64,000 bases of DNA from contig DASXYP010000031.1 of NCBI GenBank assembly GCA_036502405.1, positions 32,304 through 96,303 of the forward strand, in the 5' to 3' direction. The notes under the pieces were generated by a model. That model saw nothing but the letters and a program-made list of their open reading frames with translations. It made no database searches and was not told where the DNA came from. Positions 40,595 through 48,277 of this stretch are shown piece by piece. Every line of letters starts with the position of its first letter. Within the stretch, counting starts at the first letter, position 1. A program made the translations under genes and the position numbers. The stretch is from Chersky-806 sp036502405 (GTDB lineage Bacteria; Actinomycetota; Acidimicrobiia; IMCC26256; JAENVU01).

Positions 40595-40626
40595 CCTCCC
40601 CCGCTTGGGTGTCGGTGCAAATGCTA
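40595..40626 (-). promoter_or_regulatory. -10 and Shine-Dalgarno of the aquaporin gene
   Basis: TAGCAT (40626-40621, minus) gives a predicted RNA start near 40613 and a leader of about 25 bases with GGGGGAGG at 40602-40595. It is one of the few clearly leadered promoters here. Confidence 0.5.
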
Positions 40627-40676
40627 GAGACCGGTCGCTCCCCGCCGTCGGATGCTCGCCGGCAGCGCGACCGCGC

Positions 40677-40862
40677 TCAGTGCGGCGCCGCGCCGGAGCA
40701 GCGCGCGCAGCGCACGGTGACGCCGTGGGCCGCGGGCTCTGACACGTCGCGGTCGCACTCGGGACAAAACGTATCGGCGAGCACCGAGCCCAAGGAGCGC
40801 AGCGAACAGGGCCGGACCGCGACGTCGACGACGCCGGACGGAGGCACGATCGTCGTATCCAC
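40677..40862 (-). CDS. Small zinc-ribbon protein
   Basis: A 61-residue protein ending in a zinc-ribbon-like pair, FCPECDRDVSEP and RCARCSG, 15 residues apart, with a further Cys near residue 19. The first 30 residues read VDTTIVPPSGVVDVAVRPCS. It has no relatives I recognise. The GTG lies seven bases after a GACCCT hexamer. The pattern resembles the 57-residue ribbon protein at about 19.2 kb in size and Cys layout only. Confidence 0.45.
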   Translation of the reverse strand: MDTTIVPPSGVVDVAVRPCSLRSLGSVLADTFCPECDRDVSEPAAHGVTVRCARCSGAAPH

Positions 40863-40869
40863 CGGACCC

Positions 40870-40875
40870 AGGGTC
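40870..40875 (-). promoter_or_regulatory. -10-like element of the 61-residue zinc-ribbon gene
   Basis: GACCCT on the minus strand, seven bases before the GTG; weak match to TANNNT. Confidence 0.3.
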
Positions 40876-40924
40876 CCGCGCGGCGGGTTGCGGGACGTTC
40901 GCAGTTCCGTGAACGGCGCGCGAA

Positions 40925-42904
40925 CTAGCGGCGGCCGAGCCGGCTCGCGTCGGCAGCCGAGGCGTGGTGCCGCCGCACCCACTCCATGAGCTCCGCCGCG
41001 GGCATCGGAAGGGCGTAGAAGTAGCCCTGTGCGACATCGCAGCCGAGCGCCGCGAGCGCATCCCGCGCGATCTCGGTCTCGACTCCCTCGGCCACCGCCG
41101 TCAGGTGCAGGTTGTGCGCGAGCTCGATCGCGGAGCGCACGATCGTCGCATCGGCCGGGTCGTCGACCATCCCGAACACGAAGGACTTGTCGATCTTGAT
41201 CTCGCTCACGGGCAGGTGACGCAGGTGCGCGAGCGACGAGTAGCCCGTTCCGAAGTCGTCGATCGACACGGCCAGGCCTTCGGCCCGGAGTCGTCGCACG
41301 ACCTCGGTCACCGCGACCGGGTCCGCCATGATCGTGCTCTCGGTGATCTCGAGCACCAGCGCCGACGGAGGCAGGTCGTGACGGACGAGGAGCCCCCGCA
41401 CGCGCTCGAGCAGGTCGGTCTCGATCAGGTTGCGCGCCGAGAGGTTGACCGCGACGCTCAGCTCCACGCCGCGGGAGCGCCAGACCCGGCAGTCCGTGCA
41501 GGCCCGCTCGAGCACGTGCTCCGTGAGCGGGTGGATCAGGCCGGACCGCTCGGCCAGGGGGATGAACTCGTCCGGTGGGAGCAACCCGTGCTCGGGGTGG
41601 TTCCAGCGCAGGAGTGCCTCGACCCCGGTCGCCCGACCGGTCTCGAGCGACACCTGGGGCTGGTAGTGCAGGACCAGCTCGTCGCCGTCCAGCGCCCGCC
41701 GGAGGTCGGCCACGAGTCCGAGCCGCCTGCGGCTGTACGTGTCGTGCTCGATCGCGTACAGCTCGACGGCGACGTGGGACTCCTTGGCCCACTGCATCGC
41801 GACGTCAGCACGGCGCAGCAGGGTCTCCGCGTCCGTCCCGTGCTCGGGGAAGATGCTGACCCCGATCGTGGCCTCGACCTCGACCGAGAGGTCGTCGACG
41901 GTGAACGGTGTCTCGAGCGCGGTCACGAGATCGCGGGCGACGGCCAGCGCCCTCGCTGGATGGGCCATCGCGGGGACCACCACCGCGAACTCGTCGCTCC
42001 CGAGCCGGGCGACGGTGGCCCGCGCGGGCAGCGTCGCGACGACCCGGTCGCCGATCGCGCGCAGGAGCAGGTCACCGTTCTGGTAGCCGAGCGTGTCGTT
42101 GACCTCCTTGAACCGGTCGACGTCGAGGACGAGCACACCCACGCCGGTCGACGCCGACGTGGCGGCCTCGATCGCGGTCACCAGCTGCGCGCGCAGCATC
42201 GTGCGGTTCGGCAGGTCGGTCAGCGCGTCGTGCATCGCCTGGTGGTGGTTGGCGGCCGAGGTTCGCCGCAGCCGGCGAGACGCCTGCCAGACGACGGGGA
42301 GGAGCACGAGCCAGAGCAGGGCGAGGCCACCCGCGAAGAGGAGGTTGCGCTGGCGGTTGTCCTTCGTGATCTCCCGACCGATCGGCGCGTAGGGCAGGTA
42401 GAGCTCGAACGCGCCCGCAGGCCGGGACGCCCCCGCGAAGGTGATCGGCACGTAGACCTCGAACAGCTTCCCGAAGTGGCGTTCGCTCGCATTCTCGGCG
42501 CGGCCGAGGGTGCTGATCTCGGACTCGACGTGGCCGTCGAGTGCCGCGAGGAGCTGGTCGTCCGCCTCGAAGCGCCGCCCGATGAGCGACGTGTCATCCG
42601 AGTACACGACGTGGTCGGATCGATTCCAGATCTTGATCCGGGCGATGCTCGCGCTGCCCTCGTCGCTGCGGAGCACGCGGTCCAGGTTCGCCACCTCGGC
42701 CGGGCCGAGCCCGTGGGCGAGTCCGCTCGGCGTCAGCTGCGGCTGGATCCCCAGACGCGACACGAGGACCACGCTGTCCCGGGCCGAGTCGAGGCTGCGG
42801 CGTGCGGTCGCGCGCGCGGACGACTCGGTGAGCACGACGCCCAAGGCAATGGTCACGGCGAGGCTCAGCAGGGCGAACCTCAGCACCAGGCTCATTCGGC
42901 GCAT
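40925..42904 (-). CDS. Membrane GGDEF-EAL protein, probable c-di-GMP phosphodiesterase
   Basis: A 659-residue protein. A first membrane helix (about 8-26) is followed by an extracytoplasmic sensor region (about 30-185), a second helix (188-206), GGDEF (about 222-380) and EAL (about 395-640). The GGDEF site reads RLGSDEF at 300-306: the second Gly is Ser, so cyclase activity is doubtful, though substrate binding may remain. The EAL site looks intact: GVEALLRW at 428-434, LEITES, IDDFGTGYSSL and EIKIDKSF. It therefore most likely degrades c-di-GMP in response to an outside signal. The MshEN-PilT gene is just over 1 kb away. Confidence 0.92.
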   Translation of the reverse strand: MRRMSLVLRFALLSLAVTIALGVVLTESSARATARRSLDSARDSVVLVSRLGIQPQLTPSGLAHGLGPAEVANLDRVLRSDEGSASIARIKIWNRSDHVVYSDDTSLIGRRFEADDQLLAALDGHVESEISTLGRAENASERHFGKLFEVYVPITFAGASRPAGAFELYLPYAPIGREITKDNRQRNLLFAGGLALLWLVLLPVVWQASRRLRRTSAANHHQAMHDALTDLPNRTMLRAQLVTAIEAATSASTGVGVLVLDVDRFKEVNDTLGYQNGDLLLRAIGDRVVATLPARATVARLGSDEFAVVVPAMAHPARALAVARDLVTALETPFTVDDLSVEVEATIGVSIFPEHGTDAETLLRRADVAMQWAKESHVAVELYAIEHDTYSRRRLGLVADLRRALDGDELVLHYQPQVSLETGRATGVEALLRWNHPEHGLLPPDEFIPLAERSGLIHPLTEHVLERACTDCRVWRSRGVELSVAVNLSARNLIETDLLERVRGLLVRHDLPPSALVLEITESTIMADPVAVTEVVRRLRAEGLAVSIDDFGTGYSSLAHLRHLPVSEIKIDKSFVFGMVDDPADATIVRSAIELAHNLHLTAVAEGVETEIARDALAALGCDVAQGYFYALPMPAAELMEWVRRHHASAADASRLGRR

Positions 42905-43022
42905 ACACGGATCTCCGGATTCGCTCGCTCAGAGATCGGCCGCAAGCCCCCGAACTTGAGCGGAGACGGGCTGACCGGGGTCCCGGGCGGCCCGGCCCCG
43001 CGGGAGGGGACCCGGCCGGCGG

Positions 43023-43979
43023 CTACTCCTCCCGGGCGTAGGTCGCGGTGAGCTCCTCGCCGATCCGGGCCAACCAGTCACGGAGCGATGGGGGCTCCAG
43101 CACCTCGAGGCCGGCGCCGAAGCCCGCGAGCTCGCCTGCGAGCGCACGGTCGCTCCCCCCGCCGATCTCGACGTCGACGCGACCGTCGGGGCGCGTGGGC
43201 CCGATGCGGACGCGCGTCCCGAGCACCATTCGAAGCACCGGCACCGTCTCCGGGGTCGCCGCGCCGCGAGCTTCGATCGCCGCGTGCCGGCGGGCGTCGA
43301 CCGTGTCGGTGATCAGCTTCCAGGCCGCGGCCAGGTCGAAGCCATCCGGGCGGACGACCGCCTCCCCCGTCGGCTCCACCGCGCTCACCCGGTCCACCTT
43401 GAACGTGCGCAACCCGGCGTCCGTGTCCGCGACGAGATACCACGCGGGCCCCTTGCTCGCGAGACCGAGCGGGTGGACGATGCGTGTGCTCGCGGCCTTG
43501 TTCGGCGTCCGGTAGCCGAGCGTGACCTGCAATCCGTCGACCACCGCACGTTGGAGCGCGTCCAGGTGCGGCGGGTTGAGCTGGGGGCGCCCGCCGCGGC
43601 CCCAGGCCGTGGGATCGACGACGACCGCGTTCGCTGCGGCCTCGGCGTCGTTGCGGAAGGTCTCGGGCAGCGCCCGCACGAGCTTGCGCAACGCGGCCTT
43701 CACCTCGGGCGTGCTCGACGCGGTGCCCGCGACCAGGAAGAGCGCGCGCGCTTCGGCCGCGGTGAGACCGCTCAGGTCGGTCTTCGCCCCGCCGACGAGC
43801 TGCCAGCCTCCGTTGCGCCCCTGGCGCGAGTAGACGGGCACGCCCGCCATCGCGAGTGCGTCCAGGTCGCGCCGGGCGGTCCGCTCCGAGACCTCGAGCT
43901 CCTCCGCGACCTCCGCCGCGGTCACCTGGGTGCGGGCCTGGAGCAGGAGCAGGATGGCCACGAGGCGGTCGGCGCGCAC
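43023..43979 (-). CDS. WYL-domain transcriptional regulator (DeoR-type HTH)
   Basis: A 318-residue regulator. The N-terminal winged helix reads RADRLVAILLLLQARTQVT, then AAEVAEELEVSERTARRDLD as recognition region. The WYL domain lies at about 140-210 with GPAWYLVADTDAGLRTFKVDRVS, and a WCX-type C-terminal extension follows. Members sense nucleic acid or small ligands and often repress stress or metabolic genes. The GTG is six bases after a CAGAAT -10. A near-perfect inverted repeat about 30 bases upstream, between this gene and the divergent dioxygenase, is a likely operator. Confidence 0.9.
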   Translation of the reverse strand: MRADRLVAILLLLQARTQVTAAEVAEELEVSERTARRDLDALAMAGVPVYSRQGRNGGWQLVGGAKTDLSGLTAAEARALFLVAGTASSTPEVKAALRKLVRALPETFRNDAEAAANAVVVDPTAWGRGGRPQLNPPHLDALQRAVVDGLQVTLGYRTPNKAASTRIVHPLGLASKGPAWYLVADTDAGLRTFKVDRVSAVEPTGEAVVRPDGFDLAAAWKLITDTVDARRHAAIEARGAATPETVPVLRMVLGTRVRIGPTRPDGRVDVEIGGGSDRALAGELAGFGAGLEVLEPPSLRDWLARIGEELTATYAREE

Positions 43980-43985
43980 GCTCCG

Positions 43986-43991
43986 ATTCTG
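43986..43991 (-). promoter_or_regulatory. -10 of the WYL regulator gene (leaderless)
   Basis: CAGAAT on the minus strand, six bases before the GTG. Confidence 0.4.
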
Positions 43992-44000
43992 ACAAAGAAC

Positions 44001-44019
44001 CCGGTCAGGCAGTGACCGG
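44001..44019. promoter_or_regulatory. Inverted-repeat operator candidate between WYL regulator and dioxygenase genes
   Basis: CCGGTCA, five bases, TGACCGG. Allowing one extra C, the arms extend to GAACC-CGGTCA and TGACCGGTTC. It lies just upstream of the WYL-gene -10 and 54 bases before the dioxygenase -10, so it could autoregulate the former and control the latter. Confidence 0.5.
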
Positions 44020-44072
44020 TTCGCACAACACGCGCCCGGAGCTCCCGGCCTGACCGCATCTCCGGGCCGCCC

Positions 44073-44078
44073 TAGCCT
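44073..44078 (+). promoter_or_regulatory. -10 of the phytanoyl-CoA dioxygenase gene (leaderless)
   Basis: TAGCCT, six bases before the ATG. Confidence 0.55.
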
Positions 44079-44084
44079 CGGACC

Positions 44085-44957
44085 ATGGTCGACGCTCCCC
44101 TGCCGCAGGTCCTGTCCGCCGACCAGGTGGCCTGCTACCAGGACCAGGGGTGGCTGACGGTGCCCGGGCTGGTCGGCGACGAGTGGCTGGAGCGGCTCCG
44201 GGCCGTCACCGATGACTTCCTCGACCAGAGCCGGGCGCTGACCGAGTCGAACGTCGTGTTCGACCTCGACGACGGGCACTGCGCCGCCGAGCCGCGGCTG
44301 CGCCGGCTCAGCTCGCCGACCGACCTGCACGACACCTACTGGGAGTTCGCGTCGCAGTCCGTGATCGTGGACGTCGTCGCCGACCTGCTCGGGCCCGACC
44401 TGAAGTTCCACCACTCGAAGCTCAACTTCAAGGCGGCCCGCGGCGGAGAAGAGGTGAAGTGGCACCAGGACATCCAATTCTGGCCGCACACCAACTACGA
44501 CCTGCTGACCGTCGGCGTCTTCCTCGACGCGGTGGAGCCGGGGATGGGTGAGGTCGGGTTCGTCCCGGGCAGCCACGCGGGGCCGCTCTACGACCTCTAC
44601 GACGACGACGTGTGGGTCGGCGCGCTCTCCGACGCGGACGCCGTCGCCGCCGGCGTCGATCGCGCCGAGTACCCCGTCGGCCCGGCGGGCACGATCACCG
44701 TGCACAGCTGCCGGACGGTGCACGGCTCCGCGCCGAACCGGTCGGACCGCGCCCGCCACCTGCTGCTGCAGACCTACGCCGCCGCGGACGCGTTCTCCTA
44801 CACCGACCTGGTGCGCCCGTCGCCGCACGGCGAGACGCTCATCCGCGGCGAGCCCGCGCGCTGGGCGCGGCACGACCCGCGGCCGTGCCTCATGCCGCCG
44901 ACCGGGCCCTACCGACCCATCTTCGCCGTCCAGCAGCGCGAGGCTCCGCCTTCGTGA
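44085..44957 (+). CDS. Phytanoyl-CoA dioxygenase (PhyH) family protein
   Basis: A 290-residue Fe(II)/2-oxoglutarate-dependent oxygenase of the PhyH type. The metal triad is visible as His127 and Asp129 (KWHQDIQFWPH) and a distal His in VHSCRTVHGSAPNRS. The opening QVACYQDQGWLTVPGLVGD and VGFVPGSHAGPLYD fit the family. It could hydroxylate a lipid, quorum-type molecule or natural product; no neighbour names the substrate. Its stop overlaps the next start as GTGA. The divergent WYL regulator shares the intergenic region and may control it. Confidence 0.88.
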   Translation: MVDAPLPQVLSADQVACYQDQGWLTVPGLVGDEWLERLRAVTDDFLDQSRALTESNVVFDLDDGHCAAEPRLRRLSSPTDLHDTYWEFASQSVIVDVVADLLGPDLKFHHSKLNFKAARGGEEVKWHQDIQFWPHTNYDLLTVGVFLDAVEPGMGEVGFVPGSHAGPLYDLYDDDVWVGALSDADAVAAGVDRAEYPVGPAGTITVHSCRTVHGSAPNRSDRARHLLLQTYAAADAFSYTDLVRPSPHGETLIRGEPARWARHDPRPCLMPPTGPYRPIFAVQQREAPPS

Positions 44958-46396
44958 GGACCGCGCGGGCCACCGCCGTGGTGTTCGGCACCTCGGCGGC
45001 GGTCCTCGTGCTCGAGATCATCGCGGGCCGGCTGATGGCGCCCTACGTCGGCGTCTCGCTGCAGACGTTCACCGGGATCATCGGCACCGTGCTCGCGGGG
45101 ATCGCCGCGGGTGCCGCGGTCGGGGGCATCGTGGCCGACCGCCGGGACCCGCGCACGATGATCGGCCCCGCGCTCGTGATCGGCGGCGCGCTCACGTGGT
45201 TGTCGGTCCCGATCGTCACCGGTCTCGGCCCCAAGATGGACAGCGAGCCGGTCGCGATCGTGCTGCTGACCGCCGCTGCCTTCTTCCTGCCGGTCGCGGT
45301 CCTCAGTGCGGTGAGCCCGATGGTCGCCAAGCTGCGGCTCGCCGACCTCGACGAGACCGGCACCGTCGTCGGTGGGCTCTCGGCCGCGGGGACGTTCGGG
45401 GCGCTGGCCGGCACGTTCCTGACCGGCTTCGTGCTCGTGGCGGCGCTGCCCTCCAAGACGATCGTGGTCGTCATCGGTGCCGTCCTGGTCGCGGCCGGGA
45501 TCGTGGCGTCCTGGCGCCTTCGCGGTCGTCCTCCGGCGCTCCCCGGCATCGGACTCGCGCTGCTCGTGCTCTGGAGCGGCCTGAACGTCGCGACCGTCCG
45601 GTCGACCTGCGAGCACGAGACCGCGTACTCGTGCGTGCGCGTCGAGGCCGTGCCCGGTCACCCGTCGGCCCGCAACCTCTACCTGGACCGGCTCCGGCAC
45701 GCGTACGTCGACCCGAAGCACCCGACCGAACTCGACGTCCGCTACGTGCGCCTCTTCGCGGACGTCGTCCGGGCGATGCCCGGGGGTCCGCTCGACGCGC
45801 TCCACATCGGGGGCGGTGGGTTCAGCTTCCCCGAGTACCTCGACGCGGTGCGGACCGGATCGCACAACCGCGTGCTCGAGATCGACGCCGACCTCGTGAA
45901 GATCGCGAAGCGCGAGCTCGGACTGGTCGAGTCGAAGCACCTCGTCGTGGACGTCGGTGACGCGCGCCTCGCGCTGGCACACCTCCGACCCGACTCGTAC
46001 GACCTCGTGGTCGGGGACGCGTTCTCCGGCGAGTCCGTCCCGTGGCACCTCACGACGGCCGAGGTCATGCAGGAGATCGACCGCGGCCTACGGCCCGGCG
46101 GCGTCCTGGTGATGAACGTCATCGACGGCGGGCGCAACCGGTTCGCCCGGGCCGAGGTGGCGACGTTGTCCTCACAGTTCCGCCACGTCGCGGTGATCGT
46201 GCCCGCCGGCGGCGTGCCGGCGAGCGAGCCGGCGAACCAGGTGCTGGTCGCTTCCCGGGCCCCGATCCCGAGCTTCGCGGTGGCGCCCGCTGACGGCGAG
46301 GTCCTCCGCGGCGCGGCGGTGACGCGCTACGTCGACGGCGCGCGCCGGCTCACCGACGACTACGCCCCGGTCGACCAGCTCGTCATGCCCTTCTGA
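44954..46396 (+). CDS. Membrane-fused spermidine-synthase-like protein
   Basis: A 480-residue fusion. The N-terminal 220 residues hold about seven membrane helices (VVFGTSAAVLVLEIIAGRLM is the typical opening). The C-terminal half is a Rossmann domain like polyamine aminopropyltransferases: LHIGGGGFSFPEYL, VLEIDADLVKIAKRELGL, VVDVGDARLAL and YDLVVGDAFSGESVPWHLTT. In such fusions the active-site residues of true spermidine synthases are often not kept, and roles are unknown. It is translationally coupled to the PhyH gene (GTGA), so the pair may act on one membrane-linked substrate. Confidence 0.85.
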   Translation: MRTARATAVVFGTSAAVLVLEIIAGRLMAPYVGVSLQTFTGIIGTVLAGIAAGAAVGGIVADRRDPRTMIGPALVIGGALTWLSVPIVTGLGPKMDSEPVAIVLLTAAAFFLPVAVLSAVSPMVAKLRLADLDETGTVVGGLSAAGTFGALAGTFLTGFVLVAALPSKTIVVVIGAVLVAAGIVASWRLRGRPPALPGIGLALLVLWSGLNVATVRSTCEHETAYSCVRVEAVPGHPSARNLYLDRLRHAYVDPKHPTELDVRYVRLFADVVRAMPGGPLDALHIGGGGFSFPEYLDAVRTGSHNRVLEIDADLVKIAKRELGLVESKHLVVDVGDARLALAHLRPDSYDLVVGDAFSGESVPWHLTTAEVMQEIDRGLRPGGVLVMNVIDGGRNRFARAEVATLSSQFRHVAVIVPAGGVPASEPANQVLVASRAPIPSFAVAPADGEVLRGAAVTRYVDGARRLTDDYAPVDQLVMPF

Positions 46397-46484
46397 TCCC
46401 CCGGATCGGTCGCGCCGCCGCATCCGCGTCGCAGCCTCGGGCGGTGAGAGGAGAGCCGCGTCGGGCGGCGGCGACGGTCTGGGC

Positions 46485-46490
46485 GACAAT
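46485..46490 (+). promoter_or_regulatory. -10-like element of engB
   Basis: GACAAT, nine bases before the ATG. Confidence 0.35.
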
Positions 46491-46499
46491 GGCCCGAGC

Positions 46500-47084
46500 A
46501 TGAGCCCCCCGCTGCAGCTCGAGTTCCTGCTCTCGGCCCCGCGCCTGGACCTGTTGCCCGACTCGCGGGCCGAGGTCACGTTCGTCGGCCGGTCCAACGT
46601 CGGGAAGTCGTCGCTGCTCAACGCGCTGGCTGGTCGCAGGCAGCTCGCCCTCGTGTCCAAGACCCCGGGACGAACGCAGCTGCTCAACTGCTTCGACCTC
46701 GTGGGTGCCGACGCGACCGTCGTGGACTGCCCCGGCTACGGCTACGCGAAGGTGGCGAAGTCCACCCGGGCGACGTGGCAGCCGATGGTCGAGCGGTATC
46801 TGCTCGACCGGGACCAGCTCGAGATGATCCTGCTCCTCGTCGACGGGGAGATCGGACCCACGCAGTCCGACTTGCAGATGCTCGACTGGCTGCGCGCCCA
46901 CGCCCGCCCGCACTCCGTCGTCGCGACGAAGCACGACAAGGTGAAGTCGTCCCAGCGCGAGCGACGCAAGCGCGAGCTCGCGGCGAAGTGCATGCTCGAG
47001 CCCGGAGACGTGGTCTGGGTCAGCGCCACGAAGGCGACCGGGATCGAGCGTCTGCGGGACCTGGTCCGGCTCTGGCTGTCCTGA
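46500..47084 (+). CDS. engB: Ribosome biogenesis GTPase EngB (YihA/YsxC)
   Basis: A 194-residue TRAFAC GTPase for 50S subunit assembly. G1 GRSNVGKSS at 30-38, G2 Thr in KTPGRTQLLN, G3 DCPGYGYA, G4 TKHDK and G5 SATK are all present. Length and the GYGYAKV stretch after G3 are typical. It is followed one base later by the NYN nuclease gene. EngB is missing from many actinobacteria such as mycobacteria and streptomycetes, so its presence supports a deep-branching lineage (inference). Confidence 0.93.
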   Translation: MSPPLQLEFLLSAPRLDLLPDSRAEVTFVGRSNVGKSSLLNALAGRRQLALVSKTPGRTQLLNCFDLVGADATVVDCPGYGYAKVAKSTRATWQPMVERYLLDRDQLEMILLLVDGEIGPTQSDLQMLDWLRAHARPHSVVATKHDKVKSSQRERRKRELAAKCMLEPGDVVWVSATKATGIERLRDLVRLWLS

Positions 47085-47085
47085 C

Positions 47086-47466
47086 GTGCTGCTCGTCGAC
47101 GGCAACAACGTGATCGGCTCGGTGCCCGACGGCTGGTGGCGTGACCGGCCGGGCGCGGTGCGCCGGCTCCTGGCCCGGCTGCAGTGCCTCGCCGCGACGC
47201 GCCCGGAGGCGGTGCACGTCGTCTTCGACGTGCCCCAGTCCGACCTGCCCGAGGGCGAGCACGACGGCGTCCACGTCCACTACGCCACGAGGAAGGGACG
47301 TGACGCAGCCGACGACCGGATCGTGGCCCTGCTCGACGCGGGCGTCGAGGAGCCGGTGCAGGTGGTGACCTCGGACCGCGCCCTCGCTGAAGCCGTCCGG
47401 CTGCGGGGGGCCGACGTGACGGGCGCCGGCGCCCTGCTTCGGGACCTGGACCGGGCGGGATGCTGA
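47086..47466 (+). CDS. NYN-domain (YacP-like) RNA-binding/nuclease protein
   Basis: A 126-residue PIN-like NYN domain. LLVDGNNVIGSVPDGWW supplies the first acidic site, VVFDVPQSD the second and GRDAADDRIVALLD plus VVTSDRALAEAVRLRGADV the remaining acidic residues. YacP/Rae1-type proteins cleave mRNA on ribosomes. Coupling to engB (one base apart, GTG start) fits a ribosome-associated role. An ATG for the following TetR overlaps its last codons, so coupled translation of that gene is an alternative to its own promoter. Confidence 0.85.
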   Translation: MLLVDGNNVIGSVPDGWWRDRPGAVRRLLARLQCLAATRPEAVHVVFDVPQSDLPEGEHDGVHVHYATRKGRDAADDRIVALLDAGVEEPVQVVTSDRALAEAVRLRGADVTGAGALLRDLDRAGC

Positions 47467-47497
47467 GCCGCCGGGGCGGCGCCGACCTGTCCTTGGA

Positions 47498-47503
47498 TAG
47501 CCT
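47498..47503 (+). promoter_or_regulatory. -10 of the TetR gene (leaderless)
   Basis: TAGCCT, seven bases before an in-frame TTG. Confidence 0.45.
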
Positions 47504-47510
47504 TGGGCGG

Positions 47511-48200
47511 TTGAACGCACGGGCAGGAACGGCAGCAACGGACGGCGCGGCGGCGGACGTCGAGGCCGACGCACGGACCCGGCTGCGCGAAGCGGCGCTG
47601 CAGCGCTTCGGCCGGCAGGGCATCCGGGGGACGTCGACGCGGGAGATCATCGCCGACGCCGGGCTCCGCAACCCTTCGGCGATCACGTACTACTTCGGCT
47701 CGAAGGCGCAGCTGGTGGAGCATCTCGTCCGCGAGGTCAACCTCGAGCAGTCGGCGATCATCCAGCAGCAGGTCGCGCTCGCGGCCTCGGTGGGGACGCC
47801 GACTCCCGAAGCCTGGGCCGCGACCGCCGTCGATGCTGCGAACGGGATGCTCGCGACCGAGCGCAGCTGCCTCCTCGTGCGCGTCTGGGCCGAGCGCGAC
47901 GAGAGCAACCCTGACGCGGTCGAGACCTTCCTCGTGAGCGACCATCCACTCGCGTCCCGCTGGAGGAGCTGCGTCGCAACCACGTTCTCGACGCTCCCGC
48001 CGGGGGTGGCCGTCGCGCGCAACGTCGTCGTGCTGCGGACGTTGCAGTGGCTGACCGTCCGCCGCGCCCGCCGCTCCCTTGGCACCGAACGACCACCGTG
48101 GCACCTCGAGCCGGCCGCGACGCGAGCGTTCGTCCTCGAGCTGGTGCTGAACATCCTCACGCCGCCCACGTCGATCGCCGACACGGACCTCGTCGGCTGA
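47511..48200 (+). CDS. TetR-family transcriptional regulator
   Basis: A 229-residue regulator. The TetR helix-turn-helix is at about residues 30-75 (LREAALQRFGRQGIRGTSTR, EIIADAGLRNPSAITYYFGSK), followed by a ligand domain without recognisable specificity. The start is either the TTG seven bases after TAGCCT (no ATG or GTG lies between it and the HTH) or an in-frame ATG 17 codons upstream that overlaps the NYN gene stop. The first gives a leaderless TTG start. Targets are unknown. Confidence 0.85.
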   Translation: MNARAGTAATDGAAADVEADARTRLREAALQRFGRQGIRGTSTREIIADAGLRNPSAITYYFGSKAQLVEHLVREVNLEQSAIIQQQVALAASVGTPTPEAWAATAVDAANGMLATERSCLLVRVWAERDESNPDAVETFLVSDHPLASRWRSCVATTFSTLPPGVAVARNVVVLRTLQWLTVRRARRSLGTERPPWHLEPAATRAFVLELVLNILTPPTSIADTDLVG

Positions 48201-48265
48201 ACCCACCCTGCCGTGGTATCCACCCCTCCGTCCGAAATCCGCTAGCCAGGACGAGCCGGCTCGGC

Positions 48266-48271
48266 CATCCT
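48266..48271 (+). promoter_or_regulatory. -10-like element of the Ada/AlkA gene (leaderless)
   Basis: CATCCT, six bases before the ATG; the spacer CGGACC is the same six bases as before the PhyH gene. Confidence 0.4.
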
Positions 48272-48277
48272 CGGACC

